DNA from: Paenibacillus oryzisoli
GTDB lineage: Bacteria > Bacillota > Bacilli > Paenibacillales > NBRC-103111
Assembly: GCF_001653565.1 (NCBI RefSeq)
Contig: NZ_LYPB01000091.1
Coordinates: 1 to 64,000 of the forward strand
Direction of reading: 5' to 3'
Length of the DNA stretch: 64,000 nucleotides
Shown here: in pieces, positions 52,870-60,381 of the stretch
Layout: every line of letters starts with the position of its first letter
Numbering within the stretch: position 1 is the stretch's first letter
Notes under the pieces: generated by a model
Told to the model about the DNA's origin: nothing
Seen by the model: only the letters and a program-made list of their open reading frames with translations
The model's database searches: none
Position numbers and translations under genes: made by a program

Positions 52870-52911
52870 GATCGCAACGTGAGGTTGCGGGGCCGCGCAA
52901 CCATAGCGATC
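52870..52911. promoter_or_regulatory. Compound hairpin upstream of the XRE gene
   Basis: Outer arms GATCGC/GCGATC and inner arms GGTTGCG/CGCAACC (loop GGGCCG) can form one long hairpin. CGCAAC occurs twice (52873 and 52896) around one GTTGCG (52884), so either copy can pair with it. It ends about 62 bases before the XRE start. Role unknown. Confidence 0.4.
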
Positions 52912-52973
52912 TTTACTTCGGCAGGTATTTGATCCAATATAGGCTTATAAATTGCAGAAAGGCAGTTGCTGCT

Positions 52974-53426
52974 ATGGTCTTTGGGGAAAAGTTAAAATCG
53001 GAAAGAACGAAGCAGGGTTGGTCACAAGAAGAATTGGCCGAGAAGTTGTTTGTTAGCCGGCAATCGGTTTCGAAATGGGAGAATGGTCAAAACTACCCAA
53101 GTATTGAAATCATAATTAAAATAAGTGATCTATTTGGGATAACGATCGATGAGTTACTAAAGAGTGACGAGGAGTTGACAAAAACTGTGATCAAAACAAG
53201 CAAGCAATTGGCTTACCCGAGAATGAAGTTTCTATTTGATGTACTCGTTTCAATAGGCCTTGTAGTGTTAGTGATCAAACTCGTTGTCCTCGTTCTTAAC
53301 AAAGTGACGACGCTCGATATTACCTTGTACGGCGGGTCCTTCTTTTGGAACTTCGGTTCTTTGATTCTCATGGTTGTCGGGGGAATCGGCTCCGGTATGA
53401 TGAAAGAAAAATATAAACAAGACTAA
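52974..53426 (+). CDS. XRE-family regulator with two membrane helices
   Basis: A 150-residue protein. The HTH_3 domain (about 4-60) has LKSERTKQGWSQEELAEKLFVSRQSVSKWENG and ISDLFGITIDELLK. The C-terminal half is two hydrophobic helices (about 85-108 and 125-142). Such membrane-tied XRE proteins are common in Firmicutes, and few have a known target. ATG 52974 is chosen because MVFGEKLKSE starts the domain and AAAGG lies 11 bases upstream. It stands alone between repeats and the M32 gene. The upstream hairpin might be its operator or leader. Confidence 0.82.
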   Translation: MVFGEKLKSERTKQGWSQEELAEKLFVSRQSVSKWENGQNYPSIEIIIKISDLFGITIDELLKSDEELTKTVIKTSKQLAYPRMKFLFDVLVSIGLVVLVIKLVVLVLNKVTTLDITLYGGSFFWNFGSLILMVVGGIGSGMMKEKYKQD

Positions 53427-53437
53427 TCAAACGACAA

Positions 53438-53495
53438 CAAAAAAACAGCTCCCCCACGAAACCTCGTCGGAAAAAGCTGTTCAATCTCACGCGTT
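53438..53495 (-). terminator. Terminator of the M32 carboxypeptidase gene
   Basis: AACAGCT / AGCTGTT outer stem with ACGA/TCGT inside and TTTTTTTG on the minus strand, about 30 bases after the stop; the plus-strand gene also ends here. Confidence 0.6.
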
Positions 53496-53524
53496 ATAGG
53501 TCTTACGATAGAGCTCCGAAATGA

Positions 53525-55045
53525 TTAAATTCCGTAAACCTGCGAGTATTTCTCTTCCAGATACGCCACCAAATACGCCGGATTCAACGGCTCACCTGTT
53601 ACTTGTTGAATGATTTCGTTCGGAGATAACAGTTTACCGTGCTGGTACACTTTCTCCGTTAACCACTCTTTAATTGGTGCTAGGTTTCCTTCGGCAATGA
53701 GGCTATCAAAGTTCAGCAGCTCCTTGCGAAGGGTGTTCGTGAATTGCGCCGCGTACATATTGCCAAGCGCATACGATGGGAAATAACCGAATGCACCGCC
53801 AGACCAGTGCACATCCTGCAGGACGCCTTCACCGTCGTTTGGTGGTGTAACTCCCAAATATTCCTCGTATTTCGCATTCCATGCCGCAGGTAAGTCTGCC
53901 ACAGCAAGTGTGCCGCTGAATAATGCTTTTTCCAGTTCATAACGAATCATGATATGTAGGTTGTACGTAAGCTCATCCGCTTCAATTCGAATCAAGGAAG
54001 GCTCAATGTGGTTAATCGCACGATAGAAATCGTTTACCCCAACTTCATCAATTTGCCCGGCAAAAGTCGTCTGAAGTTCACTGTAATAGCGATCCCAGAA
54101 CTGTTTGCTGCGGCCAATGACATTTTCCCAGAAGCGGGACTGCGACTCGTGAATGCCCATGGAGGTACCTGAGCATAAGTTGGTACCGACAAGGTCAGTA
54201 GAAATATTTTGCTCATACAGTGCGTGTCCACCTTCATGGATCGTTCCGAACAATGCCGATGTGATGTCATTCGGTAAGTAACGCGTCGTAATCCGCACAT
54301 CGCCTGGATTCAAAGCAGTTGCGAATGGGTGAACTGTTTCATCCAAGCGACCCGCTTCAAAGTCATATTGCATTTGTTTCAAAATAGAAAGGGAGAATTG
54401 CTTCTGCTTGCCGATATCGAATTGTTGATCTAAGAACGAACGATTCGGCTGATTCGGCGAAGCCGCAATTCGCTGAAGCAGCGGAACTGCTTTTTCCCGT
54501 AACGTACCGAATACCTCGTCTAGTTTGTCAACCGTCATCCCTGGTTCGTACATATCCAGCAATGTGTTATATTTATGCCCCTCATAGCCCCACAGTTCAA
54601 TAAACTCCTGCGTAGTTGCCACGATTTTCTCCAAATATGGCTGAAAAGAAGCCCAATCTGAATTATGTTTCGCACCTTCCCATGCTGACTCCGCTTGTGA
54701 GGTTAACACGACATAGGCTTGATATTTGTCAGCCGGAATTTTTTTGCTACGATCATATTCTTTTTTGCATTCCTGCACCATTTTGCGGGAAATGGGATCC
54801 AATTGCTCCAGTTCAGCTGGCTGCATGAAGAATGTCACATAGTCGCCCATCTCATCTGACGTAGACATGCGAAATACTTCGGTGGAAAGCTCACCGACAA
54901 CCTCCGAACGCGTTTCGATCCCTTTTTTAGGAGCACCCGTCCGCATGTCCCAATAGATCAAAGAGATCGCCTCTTCGTACTGCTTCATTTTACGAACATA
55001 AGCTTTGAACGATGCCAACTTGGCATTTACAACACCAACACTCAT
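53525..55045 (-). CDS. M32 metallocarboxypeptidase (Taq type)
   Basis: A 506-residue enzyme. The zinc motif is His270-Glu-Gly-Gly-His274 in GTIHEGGHALYEQ, with a further Glu in MGIHESQSRFWEN (about 298). DEVFGTLREKAVPLL and RITTRYLPNDITSALF are typical neighbours. It removes single C-terminal residues from peptides, probably in the cytosol. ATG 55045 follows AAGGAG. A pair of tandem 39-base repeats lies just upstream of the site. Length and motifs are those of Taq carboxypeptidase and B. subtilis YpwA. Confidence 0.95.
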   Translation of the reverse strand: MSVGVVNAKLASFKAYVRKMKQYEEAISLIYWDMRTGAPKKGIETRSEVVGELSTEVFRMSTSDEMGDYVTFFMQPAELEQLDPISRKMVQECKKEYDRSKKIPADKYQAYVVLTSQAESAWEGAKHNSDWASFQPYLEKIVATTQEFIELWGYEGHKYNTLLDMYEPGMTVDKLDEVFGTLREKAVPLLQRIAASPNQPNRSFLDQQFDIGKQKQFSLSILKQMQYDFEAGRLDETVHPFATALNPGDVRITTRYLPNDITSALFGTIHEGGHALYEQNISTDLVGTNLCSGTSMGIHESQSRFWENVIGRSKQFWDRYYSELQTTFAGQIDEVGVNDFYRAINHIEPSLIRIEADELTYNLHIMIRYELEKALFSGTLAVADLPAAWNAKYEEYLGVTPPNDGEGVLQDVHWSGGAFGYFPSYALGNMYAAQFTNTLRKELLNFDSLIAEGNLAPIKEWLTEKVYQHGKLLSPNEIIQQVTGEPLNPAYLVAYLEEKYSQVYGI

Positions 55046-55058
55046 GTGTGTTCATCTC

Positions 55059-55138
55059 CTTAAAGTTTTCGATAGAAAACTAACATCGTAAGCATCACTT
55101 AAAGTTTTTCGATAGAAAAACCAGCATCGGAAGCAATC
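55059..55138. repeat. Tandem 39-40-bp repeats upstream of the M32 gene
   Basis: Two units start with CTTAAAGTTTT at 55059 and 55098. Each contains an inverted repeat (GTTTTC-GATA-GAAAAC; GTTTTTC-GATA-GAAAAAC) and then a CATCG-AAGCA segment. On the minus strand, the unit nearest the gene ends in the ribosome-binding site AAGGAG. They may be regulatory or a short mobile repeat. Confidence 0.7.
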
Positions 55139-55202
55139 GCTCCAAATGTTTCATAATTATCATACTTCCAACTAAGGTTAGAATCAAATTCCAAAGGGAT
55201 TG

Positions 55203-55211
55203 TGGTAGAAT
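55203..55211 (+). promoter_or_regulatory. Extended -10 candidate for yqkB-carbonic anhydrase
   Basis: TGGTAGAAT fits TGnTATAAT with one mismatch; there is no clear -35. It lies about 60 bases before the yqkB start. Confidence 0.35.
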
Positions 55212-55269
55212 AAAGGGTAGTCTTGATTTGACATTCTGGATGATCAGCAACTATGTGAGGAGATGACCT

Positions 55270-55593
55270 ATGAACATTACATTTACCGATACTGCAAAGC
55301 AGCGATTAACGCCGTGGTTAGAAACCGATAACACGTTGCTTAAGCTCGTTTTTGATACCGAAGGATGCGGCTGCTCCGTGAATGGCGTACCCACCTTGTG
55401 GCTAGTTTCAGAGGCTCAAGGAGATGATACCTCCGCTGTAACCGATTCGATTCCTTTGATATATAAAGCCAAGGATGAGATTTTTTTCGAGGACAATATG
55501 AAAATCGACTTCCACGAAGGCAATAAATCCTATATACTGAAGAGTAATAATCAGATTTACAATGCGGGTATGAGCTTAGTCGATAAACGATAA
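55270..55593 (+). CDS. yqkB: YqkB-like HesB/IscA-fold protein
   Basis: A 107-residue protein of the iron-sulfur biogenesis fold (HesB/YqkB). It begins MNITFTDTAKQRL and has the conserved block FDTEGCGCSVNGVPTLWLV (about 29-47), close to B. subtilis YqkB. It lacks the C-terminal CxC of true IscA carriers, so iron-sulfur delivery is not assured. ATG 55270 follows GAGGAG. The carbonic anhydrase gene follows after 51 bases without a terminator between, so the two likely share a transcript. Confidence 0.85.
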   Translation: MNITFTDTAKQRLTPWLETDNTLLKLVFDTEGCGCSVNGVPTLWLVSEAQGDDTSAVTDSIPLIYKAKDEIFFEDNMKIDFHEGNKSYILKSNNQIYNAGMSLVDKR

Positions 55594-55644
55594 AGCTGCA
55601 CAAACATAGACATGCAGCACATCAACTTACTTGGAGGGAATACC

Positions 55645-56223
55645 ATGTCTTTAGTCAATGAGATTATGAGCTACAACAAGGATTTCGTAGAAACGAAGCA
55701 ATATCAAGAATTTCTAACCACGAAGTTTCCGGACAAGAAAATGGTCGTTGTCACATGTATGGATACGCGGTTAGTTGAATTACTCCCTAAGGCCATGAAT
55801 CTACATAACGGGGATGCCAAAATTCTGAAAAATGCCGGTGCTATTATCTCTCACCCCTTCGGTAGTCTAATGCGCAGTATTATCGTCGCTGTCTATCAAC
55901 TGGAAGCGGATGAAGTATTCGTCATTGGGCACTATGATTGCGGCATGACAGGTCTTAACTCGGAAACAGTCATTGCCAACGCAAAAAGTAGAGGAATCTC
56001 TGACGATGTCATTGAAACATTGGGACATGCTGGCATTGATCTTAAACGCTGGCTCACTGGTTTCGAGCATGTGCGCGAGGGCATCGAGAAAAGTGTTAAT
56101 ATCATTCGGAATCATCCTTTACTTCCCAAAAATTTACCAGTGCACGGCATGATTATCGACCCAGAAACAGGTCGCATAGATCTTATCGATTCGGCATATC
56201 CCCTTGAATCAGAGCTTGAATAA
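55645..56223 (+). CDS. Beta-class carbonic anhydrase
   Basis: A 192-residue beta carbonic anhydrase. The zinc ligands are Cys38, His96 and Cys99 with the Asp40-Arg42 pair (VTCMDTR and GHYDCG). LKNAGAIISHPFGSLMRSI is typical of the family. It interconverts CO2 and bicarbonate. ATG 55645 follows GGAGGG by five bases; the longer frame from 55612 lacks this. It may be similar to B. subtilis YtiB. It ends at a terminator shared with the secreted protein gene on the other strand. Confidence 0.93.
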   Translation: MSLVNEIMSYNKDFVETKQYQEFLTTKFPDKKMVVVTCMDTRLVELLPKAMNLHNGDAKILKNAGAIISHPFGSLMRSIIVAVYQLEADEVFVIGHYDCGMTGLNSETVIANAKSRGISDDVIETLGHAGIDLKRWLTGFEHVREGIEKSVNIIRNHPLLPKNLPVHGMIIDPETGRIDLIDSAYPLESELE

Positions 56224-56225
56224 TA

Positions 56226-56270
56226 AAAAGAGTAGATCCAATTACTTCCTGGATCTACTCTTTTTTATTT
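56226..56270. terminator. Bidirectional terminator
   Basis: AAAAAGAGTAGATCCA / TGGATCTACTCTTTTTT with a 9-base loop, between convergent genes; T-runs on both sides. Confidence 0.92.
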
Positions 56271-56277
56271 GCAACCC

Positions 56278-58431
56278 TTATGGTCTAATCGTACGAATCA
56301 AGCGTTTCGCTTCACCATTTGGCGTGGTAATGACCTCATAAATATTGAAATACGAGTCTGAAGTAATTTGCTCAGACCTAATATTGTTAAATTCCAGGAA
56401 CTGAACGCCGGACAATATACGTTGCTGACCCGTAAAGGTCATTGGTTTGGAGCTCAGCAGGCGTCCTTCCGTATCCACCACCTCAAACACAAGCGAAGAG
56501 AAATTCGCATCCGTGATGACTTGTGCTTGTCGCTGTACATCTAGATCTAATCGCAGTCGATAGCTATAGGAATTATCTTTGTTGTAGGTAGCACTAAGTG
56601 AGTAATCATCGAAGTCGATTGTAAATGGATACACAGAGATAGGTCCCGTTGCTGGGATTGGCTGCACTTCGGTTTTATAGGACCCCATAGCCAAACGATT
56701 CGTGTCATACAGATTGAGTGCAAGTTTATCTGCATCCTCAGTGTCAGGTACCATGTAAGAGTAATTCAACACATAGCTTGTGTTTGGTGCAATATTTTTG
56801 GCCACATTGGTTTGACGAACTCCTGTATAGGTGTAGCCCTCTTCATTCGTCAGTTCGGTTTGGAAATCAGGCAAAGCCAATGTTGTCGTACTTTTATTCG
56901 TTAATTTATATTTCGCAACAACGGTCTTATATCCGAAGTCTGTGTTTACACTCATCCCAAGCTCAACAAGTGACATATCCATATTCGAATCCATACTATT
57001 CGTAGCAGCTAGCTTAAATGGATCTCCAATCTTATATGCTTGCGCGGCAGCATACGTTGTCGCTTCACCAGCAACGCCTGCACCTGCAAGTGAAGTCACT
57101 GCGACGGGCAAGGATGTCCCTTGCTTCGGAGTATCCGAGTTGTTGCCAGCAGCCCCTGTACCAGATCCAGAACTTGATCCCGTACCTGTCCCAGTTGTTG
57201 TTGACGCTGTCGTGCCTTGTTTCTCTAGTACCACCAGTTGTAAGGCTTCAGCATTCAGCGAGGCAGGAATGATACCTTGGAAATGAAACGTTGTCGACTC
57301 ATTCGGAGATAAATAGGCAGAACGAACAGCATTATCACTCGAAGTTACGCCAACATTACTACGACTCGCCTGGAATTCACCGGTCAAGGCAGGAACTGAA
57401 ACAATGCCATCACTCGTGTTCGTTAGTGTCACATTCGCTTGTACATGTAATCCATCCGTTTGCTGAATGGCTGCTGCCCATGTAGTGGACATAACTAGCC
57501 CATTCAATGCACCGCTATCATCCTTGTTCGGGTAAGTAACTTTGTCCCCAAGACGAGCTACTGAGAACGTTTTGGCTGCATTTAGCGTACCAAGAAGCGC
57601 TGTTTTCACTTTTCCTTTAGGCGAGAACAACAATGATAATTTATTCGTATCCAGTGAAGCAGGTACAGCTGCTTGAAGCGTCACTGTGACAGGTTGATCA
57701 GGAAGTAAGGCACCTACGCTTGCAACAAATTGAGCACCGTACGTCAGTCCTTTACTATCTTGAAAGTTGAGTTCTAGTCCTTCAGGCAGCTTCACGCTAG
57801 CGTTACTTTCATTGGACAGTATTAGATCGGTGTATACCATCCACACGCCATCCTTGTATACTTTGTAGCTTTGTCCGAGTTTAGCAGTAACTAACGTTTC
57901 TTCAGCAAGCGTCGTATCGATCTCTTTCAAATTAATAACGGCTTGTTGTTCCAAAGTCTGACCTGATTCGACCATCGCAGATTCGACAGAAAGCGCACCG
58001 ATATCTGATGTCGAGTTATTATTCCATCGGAAAATATCAACTTTCAAATCGGAAGGTGTTAAATTATTCGGAATTTCTGACGTGAATTTAAACGTCCCCG
58101 TCTCTCCTGCCTTCACACGTGCGACAACCTTCTCGTTTAGTTTCGCTGTATACGTAATACCATTCGTATCAATGACTTTTACACCATAGTTATTGAAATC
58201 GACGATGGCATTACTGTTATTGTTCAAACCTAATGAGAAGCGAAGCGAACCATCTTCGGCGCCCACAGATAACGATACTTTATCTAGCGTAAAATAGACG
58301 GAGTCACTAAGAAATACGCCCTCCTTGCCAGCGAAAGCTGATGTTGCCATAGGAAGTGTTAAGAAGCTTGCAGCAGTTAGCAGTAAAGCGGAACGGCTGA
58401 GCAGTCGTTTCATCTTACGTTGTTGGATCAC
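56278..58431 (-). CDS. Secreted repeat protein of unknown function, partner of an ABC exporter
   Basis: A 717-residue exported protein with a signal (about 8-35). I see at least four tandem beta-sandwich-like repeats of 65-75 residues, about 65-137, 198-270, 330-404 and 506-576, each with N-x-S near the start, GxxY in the middle and IP or VP near the end; a fifth, weaker, may be 622-702. They resemble DUF4352-type domains. A Ser/Thr/Gly-rich linker (about 408-440) splits them. There is no wall anchor or lipobox. The start is GTG 58431, seven bases after GGAGG. It follows the permease gene by 27 bases in the exporter operon. The function is unknown. Confidence 0.75.
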   Translation of the reverse strand: MIQQRKMKRLLSRSALLLTAASFLTLPMATSAFAGKEGVFLSDSVYFTLDKVSLSVGAEDGSLRFSLGLNNNSNAIVDFNNYGVKVIDTNGITYTAKLNEKVVARVKAGETGTFKFTSEIPNNLTPSDLKVDIFRWNNNSTSDIGALSVESAMVESGQTLEQQAVINLKEIDTTLAEETLVTAKLGQSYKVYKDGVWMVYTDLILSNESNASVKLPEGLELNFQDSKGLTYGAQFVASVGALLPDQPVTVTLQAAVPASLDTNKLSLLFSPKGKVKTALLGTLNAAKTFSVARLGDKVTYPNKDDSGALNGLVMSTTWAAAIQQTDGLHVQANVTLTNTSDGIVSVPALTGEFQASRSNVGVTSSDNAVRSAYLSPNESTTFHFQGIIPASLNAEALQLVVLEKQGTTASTTTGTGTGSSSGSGTGAAGNNSDTPKQGTSLPVAVTSLAGAGVAGEATTYAAAQAYKIGDPFKLAATNSMDSNMDMSLVELGMSVNTDFGYKTVVAKYKLTNKSTTTLALPDFQTELTNEEGYTYTGVRQTNVAKNIAPNTSYVLNYSYMVPDTEDADKLALNLYDTNRLAMGSYKTEVQPIPATGPISVYPFTIDFDDYSLSATYNKDNSYSYRLRLDLDVQRQAQVITDANFSSLVFEVVDTEGRLLSSKPMTFTGQQRILSGVQFLEFNNIRSEQITSDSYFNIYEVITTPNGEAKRLIRTIRP

Positions 58432-58458
58432 TGGGAGTCCTCCTTGTAATTACTACAT

Positions 58459-59637
58459 TTAGTCAGAACGCAAAGCGTCAATCGGACGCAGTTTAGATGC
58501 TTTGTTAGCCGGATATAGACCGAAAATCACACCGACTAATACCGAGAATAAGAATGAATACAGGCCAACATCAAAGGAAAGGCTGGTCGCTTGCTTCGGA
58601 CTAAAATAAGGCAAGGCATACGAGAATCCGATCCCGAGGAGAAGTCCAATTAATCCGCCCATTCCACTGATCACAACGGCTTCCACCAGGAATTGCAGCA
58701 AAATATTGCGACGCTTAGCGCCAATAGATTTGCGAATCCCAATTTCACGTGTTCGTTCGCTTACCGTCACTAACATAATATTCATGATGCCGATTCCGCC
58801 GACAAGCAAGGAAATCAAAGCAACTGCCACTAATTGATTCGTAAGGGTATTCGTTGCTTCAGTCCGTGCTTTCAACAGTTCGTCCTGATTCGTTAGTACA
58901 AAACCGGTATCGCTTTTGAACTTATACGTTAAGTACTGCTTCATCGTCTCTTGCGCCGTATAAATATCGTCCTTCGTAGGCGCTTCGACATACGTCGTTC
59001 GTATTTGCCCCAACTTGAATTGGCGTCTAGCCGATTCAAGCGGTACGATAACAGAGCTATCAACAGAAGCTCCGCCAATGTTGGAGCCCTTCTCTTTCAG
59101 TGTCCCGATGATGTTGAAAACAACGCCATCAATGTTGATGTTTTCCCCCACTGGGTTAAGTGTTCCAAAGAACTTCTTTGTGACTTCGCTACCCAATATA
59201 GCGACATTCGAACGGAATTCAAGGTCTGTCGGCGACAAATTTCGACCTTTGTCGATTGTTGCTTTGATAATGTCGAAATAGCGATCATTCGTTCCAAGTA
59301 CGTTATACTTTTCCTGCGTGCGATCATATTTGACATTCGAACCATTCTTGGACATTGTTGGTGCAATGGATTTAAATTCCGGGAAATTCTCGAAATTCAT
59401 CAAATCATCATAACTGAGCTGTGTCGCTCGCCCGTTCCCCGTCGCCGTTACGACGAGCAGATTCGTTCCCATGTTCTCATATTGCTTCGCAATCGCTTCG
59501 GAAGTTCCTTGACCGATGGAAACGAGAGTAACAACTGAGCTTACGCCAATAATCACCCCAAGCATGGTCAGAAACGTGCGCATCGGACTCGAAATGATCG
59601 TCCGAAGCGACATCCGGATCAGTTCACTTACCTTCAT
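58459..59637 (-). CDS. MacB/YknZ-type ABC permease
   Basis: A 392-residue permease. It has one N-terminal helix (about 20-42, FLTMLGVIIGVSSVVTLVSI), a large extracytoplasmic MacB-core domain (about 45-260) and three C-terminal helices of the FtsX fold (about 275-385) with VSERTREIGIRKSIGAKRRNI. Such permeases with an ATPase and an adaptor export peptides or antibiotics, or protect against a toxin (YknXYZ against SdpC). ATG 59637 overlaps the ATPase stop by four bases. It has a GAGGTGAG site. Confidence 0.93.
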   Translation of the reverse strand: MKVSELIRMSLRTIISSPMRTFLTMLGVIIGVSSVVTLVSIGQGTSEAIAKQYENMGTNLLVVTATGNGRATQLSYDDLMNFENFPEFKSIAPTMSKNGSNVKYDRTQEKYNVLGTNDRYFDIIKATIDKGRNLSPTDLEFRSNVAILGSEVTKKFFGTLNPVGENINIDGVVFNIIGTLKEKGSNIGGASVDSSVIVPLESARRQFKLGQIRTTYVEAPTKDDIYTAQETMKQYLTYKFKSDTGFVLTNQDELLKARTEATNTLTNQLVAVALISLLVGGIGIMNIMLVTVSERTREIGIRKSIGAKRRNILLQFLVEAVVISGMGGLIGLLLGIGFSYALPYFSPKQATSLSFDVGLYSFLFSVLVGVIFGLYPANKASKLRPIDALRSD

Positions 59638-60353
59638 ACACTCACCTCTTGCTGCAAGAGAGCTTTCTTCATGTCATTCCGATAATCATCCACGATTATT
59701 CCGTCACGGAGCGCAACGACTCTTTTCGCATTGTCAGCGATATGATGATCATGCGTAATGAGCACGATGGTATTGCCCTGTGCGTTGAGCTGAAGGATAA
59801 GTTCCAATACTTCCTCACCCGTACGTGAGTCCAAAGCCCCCGTGGGCTCATCGGCCAAAATGAGAGAGGGGGAGATCGCCAATGCACGTGCAATGGCTAC
59901 CCGTTGCTGCTGTCCGCCAGATAACTCACTTGGCCGATGATGACCTCGTTCACCCATCCCAAGCATTTTCAACATCGCATTCGCACGTTCCTTACGCTCT
60001 TTCTTCGAAATACCAGCATAGATCATCGGGAGCTCAACGTTCTCCATCGCAGTTAACCTGGGAAGCAGGTTGAATTGTTGGAAAATGAAGCCTATCTTCT
60101 GATTTCGAAGCTCTGCCAACTCATTATCACTCATACGCTCCGTTACGACGCCGTCTAGCGTGTAGCTGCCTGATGTTGGCACATCCAACAAGCCGATCGT
60201 ATTCATCAGTGTCGATTTCCCAGATCCACTGGGTCCGATAATGGCAACGAAATCACCTTCGGCAACAGATAAGGATATGTTACGCAGGATGGGAAGATCC
60301 TCTTCACCACGCCTATACGTTTTCGTTATATCTTTCAGTTCAATGATATTCAT
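59634..60353 (-). CDS. MacB/YknY/LolD-type ABC ATPase
   Basis: A 239-residue ATPase. Walker A GPSGSGKSTLMN, Q-loop FIFQQFNLLPRLTAMEN, signature LSGGQQQRVAIAR, Walker B LILADEPTGALD and ITHDHHIAD are visible. ATG 60353 is chosen because MNIIELKDITKTY starts the domain and AAAGGAG precedes it by nine bases; the longer frame extends into the adaptor gene. It lies 28 bases after the adaptor gene and overlaps the permease start. Confidence 0.95.
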   Translation of the reverse strand: MNIIELKDITKTYRRGEEDLPILRNISLSVAEGDFVAIIGPSGSGKSTLMNTIGLLDVPTSGSYTLDGVVTERMSDNELAELRNQKIGFIFQQFNLLPRLTAMENVELPMIYAGISKKERKERANAMLKMLGMGERGHHRPSELSGGQQQRVAIARALAISPSLILADEPTGALDSRTGEEVLELILQLNAQGNTIVLITHDHHIADNAKRVVALRDGIIVDDYRNDMKKALLQQEVSV

Positions 60354-60381
60354 CAAAGCAATAACTCCTTTCAGGGCAGCC

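Noticed and set aside
58951..59538. 195-codon plus-strand frame inside the MacB-type permease
   Set aside because: Antisense to a well-matched permease domain and without a ribosome site.
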